Assembly (NCBI RefSeq): GCF_024166365.1
Contig: NC_064819.1
Coordinates: 632,501-696,500, forward strand
Source: Elephas maximus indicus
Lineage: Eukaryota; Chordata; Mammalia; Proboscidea; Elephantidae
Reading direction: 5' to 3'
Length of the DNA: 64,000 bases
This document shows positions 55,929 through 64,000 of the stretch, one piece after another. The first letter of the stretch is position 1. Every line of letters begins with the position of its first letter. The position numbers were made by a program, and so were the translations under genes. Below the pieces are notes generated by a model. It made no database searches. It had not been told where the DNA came from and worked only from the letters and a program-made list of their open reading frames with translations.

Positions 55929-56200
55929 TGTGCTTTTTTTTTTTTTTTTTTCCTAATTCAGGCTTATTGAGGCATAATTTATATACAGTAAAATTCACCC
56001 TACTTGGATGTAGTTCGGTGAGTTTTGAGAATAGTATAATTATATAACTACTACCACAGTTAAGCTATAGAATAGTTTCCTCACTCCAGAAAATTCCCTT
56101 GTGACCCTTCTCAAATCTTTCCTCTTGACTTTTGGATTTCTTCTAGTGTTTAGTGATCAACCCCATAGGTGACCATTGTGGGTTTTTCCTGCCGTTGGTG
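55929..56200 (-). mobile_element. Old L1 3' end, antisense
   Basis: Poly(T) is followed by 'ggcttattgaggcataattt', 'agtaaaattcaccctacttg' and 'actaccacagttaagctata', typical of the antisense 3' UTR of old L1M-type elements. Confidence 0.65.
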
Positions 56201-56456
56201 GATCTCTTTCTCTAGCGAGTATCAGGGCTGAGAGGGGCTGACACTGAGCTCTGTGAATGTGCTGGAACATGCTGACTGTAGGGCTTTGCAGAAGGGCATG
56301 TGGTTGTGGGTAGGAAGGCAGCAGTTCTGCAGCTTTTGCCTGAGCTCCAATTTAGCACCTGTAATTGCTTTGATGTAAGGGTATTTTTTTTTTTTTAAGG
56401 GTATAGGAATGGAGTGGGAGAAGCTCTCAGGACCAGCTATTCCATATATAGTCCTT

Positions 56457-57801
56457 TTTTTTTTTTTTTAAATTGTGCTTTAGGTGAAAGTTTACAAAGC
56501 AAATTAATTTCTCATTAAACAGCTAATACACAAATTGTTTACTGATATTGGTTACCAACCCCGCGATGTGCCAACATTCTCTCCTTCTCCACCCCTGGTT
56601 CCCTGTTTCCATTTTTCCAGTTTTCCTGTCCCTTCTTGCCTTCTCTTTGCTTTTGGGCTGGTGAGCCCATTAGTCTTGTATACATAACTGAACTATGAAG
56701 CACATTCCTCACGTGTGTCATTGTTGGCCATATAGGCCTGTCTAATCTTTGGCTGAAGGGTGAACCTCAGGAGTAACTTCAGTACTGAGTTAAAAGGGTG
56801 TCCAGGGGGCATATTCTCGGGATTTCTCCAGTCTCTGGCAGACCAGCAAGCCTTTTTTTGTGTGTGTGAATTCAAATTTTGTTCTACATTCTTCTCCTAC
56901 TCTGTCCAGGACCTTCTATTGTGATCCTTGCCAGAGTAGTTGGCTGTGTTAACCAGTCACCATCTAGTTGTTCTGAACGCAGTCTGGTGGAGTTTGTGGT
57001 ATTGTGGTCCCTTAGTCCTTCAGACTAATCTTTCCTTTGTTTTTCTTCATTCTCCTTTGCTTCAGCAGGGATGTGACCAGTAGAAGTATCTTAGGTGGCT
57101 GATCGCAGGCTTTTAAGACCCCAGACACTACTCACCACAGTCGGATGTAGAACATTTTCTTTACAGGCTACGTTATGTCAGTTAAGCTAGATGTCCCCTG
57201 AAACCCTCAACCCTCAACCCTCAGCCCAGTAACTCTGTCCCTCAGGGCATTTGGATGTGTCTGTGAAGCTTCTATGACTTTACCCTGGTCAGGTTGTGCT
57301 GACTTCCCTGGTATTGTATACTGTCTTACCCTTCACCAAAGTTATCACTTATCTACTATCTAGTTAGTGTTTTTCCTTCCCTACCCCTCCCCTCTCTTGT
57401 AACCATCAAAGATTGTTTCTTTCTGTGTGGGAACATTCTCATGTGTTTTTATAATAGTGGCCTCATACAGTATTTATCGTTTGTTGTGATTGACTTATTT
57501 CACTCAGCATAATGCCCTCCAGATTCATCCATGTTGTGAGATGTTTTGAGATTCATCATTGTTCTTTATGGTTGCATAGTATTCCATTGTGTGTATGTAC
57601 CATAGTTTGTTTATCCATTCATCTGTCGATGGACACTTAGATTGTTTCCATCTTTTTGCTGTTGTGAATAATGGTGCAGTTAACGTGAGTGTGCATATGT
57701 CTATTCGTGTGATGGCTCCTATTTCTCTAGGATATATTCCTAGGAGTGGGATAGCTGGATCGTATGGTATTTCTATTTCTAGCTTTTTTAGAAAGCACCA
57801 T
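56457..57801 (-). mobile_element. L1 LINE 3' part, antisense, left half of an LTR-split copy
   Basis: Poly(T), then a 3' UTR matching the one at the left end of the window, then the ORF2 C-terminus up to 57801, where a solo LTR interrupts it. The L1 text resumes at 58407 and continues to about 59628. Confidence 0.88.
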
Positions 57802-58406
57802 TGTTTTAGGCTGGGTCATCTAGAGAATTAAAACCAGTAAAGTGTATAAATATATATACAGAGATATTTATATCAGAGAAATGGCTCATGCGATTGTAGA
57901 CGCTGGAAGTCTCAAGTCTGTGGATTAGGATAGAAGCTTCTCCTGATTCATGTAATCGCAGGAGCTGGCAAACCCAAGATCAGTAGGTCAGAAAGCAGGG
58001 CTCTTGCTCACAGGCTGTGAATATCAACGAATCCCAAGATTGGGAGGCAAGGCCACAAGGCTTCTCCTGATTCACATAGCTGCAGGGGCTTTTGAACCCA
58101 AGATTGGCAGGTTGGAGAGTGGGGCTCCTCTCACAGGCTGTAAAGATTGACAGATCCCAAGATTGGCAGATAGGCTGATAGCTCAAGTCCCAAGAACCAG
58201 AGGTCAGATGAACAGGAGGCAGCCACAGGACCCAGAGTGAGCAAAAAGCCAGAATGTCTGCTTATATTCAGATGCAGGCCATACCCCCAAGGAAACTCCC
58301 TTTCAACTGATTGGCTACTCACAGCAGATCCCATCATTGGAGTGATCACATATAAACACTGAGAATCATGGCCCAGCCAAATTGACACACACTCTTAACT
58401 ATCACA
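57802..58406 (-). mobile_element. Solo LTR, MaLR-like (type 2), antisense, inserted into L1
   Basis: The element starts TGTTTTAGGCTGGG and ends AACTATCACA. It is flanked by accat (57797-57801) and gccat (58407-58411), a 5-bp duplication with one change. It is related along its length to 23120-23581 but longer, because a unit of about 124 bp is present twice (about 57935-58058 and 58059-58182). No viral coding region is present. Confidence 0.83.
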
Positions 58407-59628
58407 GCCATATCATTTTCCAAAATAGCTGTATTATTTTGCATTTCCACCAGCAGTGCATAAGAGTTCCAATATCCCCATAACTTCTCCAACATTTGTT
58501 ATTTTTTGTTTTTCTTTTTATTCATGTCACTAATGTCAGGGTGAGATGGTATTTCATTGTATTTTCATTTGCATTTCTCTAATAGCTAGCGATCATAAGC
58601 ATTTCCTCATGTGTCTGTTAGCCACCAGAATGTCTTCTTTGGTCAAGTGTCTGTTCATATTCTTTTCCCATTTTTTATTTGGATTATTTGTCTTTTTGTT
58701 GTAGAGGTGTTGGATTTTCCTGTAGATTTGAGAGATTAGACCTTTGTCAGATTTGTCATAGCCAAAATTTTTTTCCCAGTCTGTAGGTTCTCTTTTTACT
58801 CTTTTGGTGAATTCTTTTGATGAGCTTAAGTGTTTAATTTTTATAAGTTTCCAATAATCTAACCTATCTTCTAATGTTTGTGTATCATTAATTATGCTTT
58901 GTATCTGTTTATGCTATATATTAGGGCCTTTACTGTTGACCCTATTTTTTATTCCATGATCTTTATAGTTTTTGGTTTTATATTTAGGCCTTTGATCCAT
59001 TTTGAATTAATTTTTGTGTATGGTGTGAGGTATGGATCCTGTTTCATTTTGTTTAAAGATGGACATCCATTTTTGCCAGCACCATTTGTTGAAAAGATTG
59101 TCTTTTCCCCATTTGATGGGTTTTTGGGCCATTGCCAAAGATCAGATGGCTGTAGGTAGATGGATTTACATCTGGATTCTTGATTCTGTTCCATTGGTCA
59201 ATGAGTCTGTCCTTGTAACAACACAGGCTGTTTTAACTACTGTGTCTGTTTAGTAGGTTCTAAGGTCAGGTAATTTTTTTTTTTTTTTTTTTTTTAAGGT
59301 CAGGTAGTGTGAGGCCCCCTACTTTGTTCTTCTTCAGTAATGCTTTCCTTCTCCAGGGCCTCTTCCTTTTTCATATAAAGTTAATGATTAGCTTTTCCTT
59401 CTCTTTGAAGAATGCTGTTTGTATTTGGATGGGGATTGCATTATAATTGTAGATTGTTTTGAGTATAATTGACATTTTCACACTGTTGAGTCTACCTATC
59501 CATGAGCAAGGTATGTTTTTCCATTCATGTAGATCTCTTTTGGTTTCTTGCAGTAGTGTTTTGTTGTTTTCTTTGTATAGGTCTTTTACATCCCTGGTTA
59601 GATTTATTCCTAAGTATTTTTTTTTTAG
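58407..59628 (-). mobile_element. L1 LINE ORF2 region, antisense, right half of the LTR-split copy
   Basis: Minus-strand ORF2 pieces are in order: 58949-59194 (with [20 protein letters not shown]) and 59371-59640 (with [13 protein letters not shown]). The 5' truncation is near 59628. A pure T insertion interrupts it at 59273-59295. Confidence 0.87.
59262..59306. repeat. Poly(T) tract flanked by an 11-bp duplication
   Basis: aaggtcaggta occurs at 59262-59272 and at 59296-59306, separated by one A and 22 T. The equivalent L1 position at about 3490 has this sequence once with no T run. Confidence 0.9.
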
Positions 59629-60125
59629 GGGCTCCATCATGGCTTTAATTAATCAGCTAAGTTTAAAATTTTCATAAGAGTCTACTGTGTGCAAAACACA
59701 GTACTGGGCCCTTAAAATAAATAAAGGAAGGAAAGGAGGGAGGGAAGAAGGACAGACATGATTCCTGCCATAATAAACTCAATCTAAAAGAAAGAGCCAT
59801 TATTATTATTGTTATTATTATTAGCTAGTGCTTTAAAAAGTTCCCCTCTCTAGCATCCTCATTCTCCTCCCTGCCATTCAGAGAAGCCTATGAAAGCTGC
59901 TTTCTTAGCCCTGGAGTTTTCTATGTGACTCTTGGCCTGTTGGCAACGTTCTTTTCTCTGGGGCTCAAGAACTATAACTGGGTAATTTTTTTTTTTTACA
60001 AAGTTCTTATCATTTCATATTTCTTTCCTCTTTGATCTTCAGAAAGAGACACTTTCTTTCATTGCTTCATCCTCATGGGACAGTGTGGTAAAATGTGAGG
60101 AAGCTAGGTTTTGGTGTCTGTAAGA
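59629..60125. other. C3orf52 intron 3, short tracts only
   Basis: It contains a GGAA-rich tract (about 59725-59750), a (TTA)n tract (about 59800-59824) and a T run (about 59988-59998). No gene is seen. Confidence 0.6.
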
Positions 60126-60655
60126 CCTGGGGTTGGGGGGCAACGGTGGTTCAGTGGTAGAATTCTTGCCTTGCATGTGGGAGACCCATGTTCAGTTTCT
60201 GCCTGGTGCATCTCATGTGCAGCTACCACCTGTCTGTCAGGGAGGCTTGTGTGTTGTTTTGGTGCTGAACGGGATTCACTGGAGCTTTCAGACTAGACAG
60301 ACTAGGAAGAAAGGCCTAGTGATCTACTTCCAAACGTCAGCTAATGAAAACTCTGTGGATCACAAAGGTCCACTTCACAACCATGCATGGGGATAGTGCA
60401 GGACTGGGCATCTTGTCCCATTGTGTGTGGCCCGTACTGTACCCATGGCCATCGAGTCAATTCTGACTCATAGCAACCCTGTAGGACAGAGTAGAACTGT
60501 CCTATAGGGTTTCCGAGGGGTGGCTGGTGGATTCGAACTGCTGACCTTTTGGTTAGCAGCCATAGCTCTTAACCACTACACCACCAGGATTTTCATTGTG
60601 TGGGGAGTTGCCATGAATTGGGGGCTGACTTGACAGCAGCTAACAAGAACAACAA
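60126..60655 (+). mobile_element. SINE with tRNA-Gly-like head and RTE tail, sense, split by an AfroSINE
   Basis: Head at 60140-60210, body 60211-60427 ('agaaaggcctagtgatctac'), tail 60603-60655 ('gggggctgacttgacagcag', then 'ctaacaagaacaac'). The tail matches the RTE 3' end. An antisense AfroSINE sits at about 60428-60593 between duplicated cattgtgtg (60419-60427 and 60594-60602). Confidence 0.82.
60140..60210 (+). pseudogene. tRNA-Gly-like SINE head (not a functional tRNA)
   Basis: This 71-nt segment aligns along its length with tRNA-Gly: 'ggtggttcagtggtagaatt' carries the A box, the anticodon arm is CTTGC-CTTGCAT-GTGGG, and the T arm 'atgttcagtttct' is the B-box region. The loop would read TGC, not a Gly anticodon, and the T stem is mismatched. 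It is the promoter-bearing head of a SINE. Confidence 0.8.
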
Positions 60656-60860
60656 GACCGGATATTGAATTTTGTCTTCAGCACTTGCTAGCCGAGAGAC
60701 CTTGGGCAGACTCTTTAACCTCTCTGAGCCTCATTTTCTTTATCAGTAAAAAGGGGGAAACGTATCAGTGCCTGTTCTGTCAGGTTCTTGTAAAGACTAT
60801 AGCAGTAAAGACACAGTTACAGGAGGACAGACAGTAAGTGCTCTAAGTCTCTCTGCTCGC
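60656..60860 (-). repeat. MIR, antisense
   Basis: Well-preserved text: 'gcacttgctagccgagagac', 'cttgggcagactctttaacc', 'tctctgagcctcattttctt'. Confidence 0.8.
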
Positions 60861-61340
60861 CTTTGAGAGATTGAAATGTTGGCCAGGTGCATTAAGTGGG
60901 GATTTATTTCTAGAATTGCAGCCTCCTTTGAAATTGGCTGCTCCCAAGATGGGCAGAATTCCTCTCAGGGCCCTTCTTTTTTTGGCATGTCTTGCCGCTT
61001 GCTATTGGTATACAGTAATGCAGCGCTAAGCAGCAATGGCTGCTGCTGGGCACAACTGTCTCAACACAAGGGTGCCTGTGGATGCCAGAGAGATTTTCAG
61101 AACAACGTCAGGGATGAGGCTTCAGGCTGGGGTGGGAATGGGTCTGGCCACGACCCCCTCAGCCCCAGAGCTGGGCCCCTGCCGATGCAACCACATTGTT
61201 GCACAGTTCTCCTGAATAATGCTACAGCCCATCTGTGGACAAGGCATGTAACCTTCAAATGTAAATTAAAAAAAAACAATGTAAATGAGTTTCTGGGGTG
61301 CTCCTAGGTGAGGGTTCACATCTCTGAAACACGATGAAAA
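60861..61340. other. C3orf52 intron 3, no feature recognised
   Basis: An open + frame runs from 60876 to 61307, but it has no recognisable domain and no paired splice sites. Confidence 0.4.
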
Positions 61341-61659
61341 GATTAATCAAACCTGAGAGAAGATATTTGTGACATAAAACTGATGGCTAGTACCCAGAGT
61401 ATAAAACCATCTCAGAAAAATAAGAAAAAGACAGACAGCCCAAGGGAAAGAAAGGAAACTAGTACGCAAATTCAGAGGTGAGAAATCCCAAAGAATTAAT
61501 AAACACATGAAAACATGCTCAGCCTCACTAGTGCATAAGACAGTGCAAATTAGAATGACTCAAAACACCATTTTCTACCTATCAGATTGGCAAAATTTTT
61601 TAAATCTGATAATAGTGCTGACAAGGATATAGGAAAGAGAATACTTATACATTGCTGAT

Positions 61660-61868
61660 GGAGTCCCTGGGTGGTGCAAATGATTCTCTTCAGTTGCTAA
61701 CGGAAAGGTGGCAGGTTCAAATCCACATAAGTGCCTTGGAAGAAAGTCCAGATGATCTCCTTCGGAAAAACCAGCCATTGAAAACCTTGTGGTACACAGG
61801 TCTGTTCTGACACACGTGGGGTTGCCATGAGTTGGAATCAACTCCTTGGCAACTGGTTAGTTAGTTAC
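61660..61868 (+). mobile_element. Older RTE-tailed SINE, sense, within L1
   Basis: Head 'ggagtccctgggtggtgcaa', middle 'tctccttcggaaaaaccagc', tail 'ggggttgccatgagttggaa'. Flanking acattgctgat and acagtgctgat suggest a duplication with one mismatch. Confidence 0.85.
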
Positions 61869-61884
61869 AGTGCTGATAAAAACC

Positions 61885-62048
61885 AACCAAACCAAACCCA
61901 TTGCTGTCGAGTTGATTCCGACTCATAGCGACCCTACAGGATGGAGTAGAACTGCCCCATAGGGTTTCCAAGAAGTGGCTGGTGGATTCGAACTGCCAAC
62001 CTTTTGGATAGCAGCCTAACTTTTAACCACTGTGCTACCAGGCCTCCT
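61885..62048 (-). mobile_element. AfroSINE, antisense, within L1
   Basis: It runs from 'accaaacccattgctgtcga' to 'actgtgctaccaggcctcct', closely matching the young AfroSINE copies. Confidence 0.92.
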
Positions 62049-62600
62049 CATTGCTCATAGGAGGGTAAAATGGAGAGCAATTTAGCAATATTTAGTTAAA
62101 TTGTAGTCGAATAGATGTCAACTGGTACTGATAGTTAAGTTGAAGATGTACCTACATAACCCTTGGACCCAGCAATTCCATTTCTTGGTGCGAGAAGAGA
62201 CGCACAGAAATTCCCATGAACAATTCCTTCAGCATAATTTGTGATAGAGAAAAACTGGAAACAAGTTACATGTTCCTCAGTAGGGAAACGGGTAAGCTAA
62301 TGCAATCAGGTACTGAAATCTCTACAGGAGTTAGATTGAATGAATTCCACCTGTATGTACCAATATGGATACATCTCAACTGTAATTTTGAATGATAAAA
62401 AAAGCAAAGTATAGAAGATTGTGTCCAATATGGGATCTTTTATTTGAATAAAAATATAGGTTGCTATTTTTGCATAAGCAGTAGATTTACAAAAGTATGC
62501 ATGGAAAGTATATGTACTGACTTCAGAATAGTGATTACTTGTAGGGAAGGGAGGGAAGGAAAGTGGAATTACTGTGTAGCACTAGCTTTAGCTTTATTCC

Positions 62601-63272
62601 CTTTCTTAAAGAACTGAACTAACTATGGCCAAATCTGAAGGTATGACATCTAGGCATGGAAACACGGATGTTGGTATGATGTTAATGTTGGCATATTTCA
62701 TGCATAAAATAAAACCTCCATATCTTTGCAATGGTAGGCCAGCTCCACTTTGTCCCCTGGTCCAGGGGAAAGTACTATACTTCTTAACTTAGCCTGGCTG
62801 TTTCTCCTGATATCAGGAGGCTCCGGAGAAAGGAGAGAAGTGCACCTTCGGCAGTGACCCACTGGGTAATCAGTGGCCTGTGCTGCCAGTCCCCCACAGC
62901 CACTTTGGAGTATTCTCTCCTTCCTGTGGACCTTGAGGTCTGTGTGGTCTCCAGCTGCTGACCGGTCTCACTGTTAAGGCCACAAAGTGTCCATACAATG
63001 TATAAGATGTTGAAAAACCCCAGCCTTGTTGCTTGGTCCCTATTAAAAAACAAAACAAAACAAAACCCAGTGTCAGGTCCCTATTGGATTCTTTTATATG
63101 GGTGCTAACTTGAGTTGTGGTTTATGGTGGGTGCTACAGAGCCTCTGGATAAGTTAATTCCTGGCTGGAGTGGAATCTCTGTGTCTAGGAGTCGTTTTGC
63201 TTTTACAGGTTATATGCAATGTGATCCATCAGTAATGCGTGTGTTTCTTTGGTTTGCTGCTCTTTGTTTTAG
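62601..63272. other. C3orf52 intron 3, distal part, no feature recognised
   Basis: It contains an (AAAAC)n tract at about 63046-63067 and the acceptor of exon 4 (tctttgttttag). Confidence 0.5.
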
Positions 63273-63343
63273 CTCACAGCTGTGTACAGTTCATCGCCAT
63301 CTCTGAGTCGCTATTTTACTTCAGTTGAAATAGCGGATTTCAG
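63273..63343 (+). CDS. C3orf52: C3orf52 exon 4 (gene continues beyond the window)
   Basis: The acceptor is tttgttttag/CTC in phase 0 and the donor AG/gtaaga leaves two bases. It encodes LTAVYSSSPSLSRYFTSVEI followed by ADF, matching the TTMP text in the extracellular domain. With exons 1-3 this gives 155 residues plus two bases. About 60 C-terminal residues expected from the human length must lie in exon(s) to the right of the window. Confidence 0.9.
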
Positions 63344-63444
63344 GTAAGAAAGTGGAACGTTACCTTTAGGTCTCTTTCTCTGATAAGAGATACCGTCACC
63401 ATTTACACCGGACGACTTCCTGCATCTCAGGGCACTGAGGGTAA

Positions 63445-64000
63445 TGTCTCAGGCATCTAGCGCTGCTGTAACAGAAGTACCACACATGGGTGGCTGTAAC
63501 AAACAGAAATTTATTTTCTCATAGTTAGGAGGCTGAAAGTCTGAATTCAGGGCACTGGCTCTAGGGGAATGCTCTCTCTCTGTCGGGTGTGGGGGAAGGT
63601 CCTTGTTTCTGGGCTCCTTGGCCATCTTCATGTGGTGTGACGTCTATCTTCCCCCAACTCTGCTTGTTTCTCTGTCCTCATCTGCTCTTTTTATATCTCA
63701 TAGGTGATAGGCTTAAAATATACCCTACGCTGATATGGCTTCTTAACATAACAGAGAAAACCCATTCCCAAGTGGGATTATAACCACAGGTATAAAACCC
63801 ATTGCCGTCGAGTTGATTCCGACTCATAGCGACCCTATAGGACAGAGTAGAACTGTCCCGTAGGATTTCCAAGGAGTGCCTGGTGGATTTGAACTGCCGA
63901 CCTTTTGGTTAGCAGCCGTAGCTCTTAACCACTATGCCACCAGGGTTTCCAACCACAGGTATAGGGGTTAGGATTTATGACACGTGTTTCAAGGGGACAC
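63445..64000 (-). mobile_element. MaLR-like LTR, antisense, running off the window, holding an AfroSINE
   Basis: It starts 'tgtctcaggcatctagcgct', then 'gctgtaacagaagtaccaca' and 'aacagaaatttattttctca', the inverse of the 3' end of the LTR at 24677-25210. The right part ('accctacgctgatatggctt', 'aggtataggggttagga') matches the fragment at 14230. It continues past 64000. Confidence 0.75.
63795..63950 (-). mobile_element. AfroSINE, antisense, with perfect 13-bp target-site duplication
   Basis: An AfroSINE very close to the consensus of this window is flanked by aaccacaggtata at 63782-63794 and 63951-63963. It lies inside the LTR at 63445-64000, about 450 bp after C3orf52 exon 4. Confidence 0.95.

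Larger units (their letters stand above)
61341..62600 (+). mobile_element. Old L1 (L1M-type) 3' part, sense, split by two SINEs
   Basis: Typical text of the end of ORF2 and 3' region: 'acatgctcagcctcactagt', 'atttctacctatcaga'-like phrases, 'cttggacccagcaattccat', 'gtgatagagaaaaactggaa'. Interrupted at 61660-61868 and 61885-62048. Confidence 0.78.

Noticed and set aside
60140..60210. Candidate functional tRNA-Gly gene.
   Set aside because: The anticodon loop and T stem are degraded, and the segment is continuous with a SINE body and RTE tail, so it is a SINE head.
60876..61307. A 143-codon + strand open frame.
   Set aside because: There is no recognised domain, no clear splice sites and no conserved motif; its composition is like the surrounding intron.

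Overview
This is a mammalian nuclear DNA window, almost certainly from an afrotherian and most likely a paenungulate such as elephant. The evidence is a dense load of AfroSINE copies (tRNA-like head plus a tail shared with an RTE LINE), several RTE LINE fragments, afrotherian-style L1 copies, MaLR-like solo LTRs, and old pan-mammalian MIR, L2 and Tigger remnants. There is no bacterial-style gene layout: the coding signal consists of short exons with matching splice phases.

Two protein genes are supported, both on the + strand. From 8435 to 22262 lie the last eight coding exons of TMPRSS7 (matriptase-3, a type II transmembrane serine protease): the end of a CUB domain, three LDL-receptor class A modules, the activation site and the whole trypsin-like domain with its triad, a stop codon and a poly(A) signal. 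About 5 kb further on, a GC-rich promoter region (about 26.9-27.6 kb) precedes C3orf52 (TTMP, a small single-pass membrane protein). Four of its coding exons are at 27312, 37703, 50866 and 63273; the last exon(s) lie beyond the window. The same gene order is known on human chromosome 3q13.2.

Layout: 1-6105, stacked antisense L1 copies; 6.1-22.3 kb, the 3' half of TMPRSS7 with SINE- and RTE-rich introns; 22.3-27 kb, an intergenic stretch holding two solo LTRs; 27-64 kb, C3orf52 with three introns of about 10, 13 and 12 kb, filled with RTE, L1, SINE and LTR insertions. An L1 that keeps its 5' start lies in sense about 360 bp after C3orf52 exon 2. Many insertions keep visible target-site duplications, so their order can be read: L1 into MIR, LTR into L1, AfroSINE into LTR, AfroSINE into an older SINE.

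I found no CRISPR array, operon, functional tRNA or rRNA gene, and no convincing new system. The most unusual observations concern mobile-DNA mechanics: a poly(T)-only insertion with an 11-bp duplication, a precise micro-inversion inside an RTE copy, a SINE with a tRNA-Gly-like head on the RTE tail, and a MaLR-like LTR enlarged by a 124-bp internal duplication. Names of repeat families come from recognising consensus-like text, without a database search; boundaries are usually good to about 10-20 bp, and exact where a duplication is quoted.
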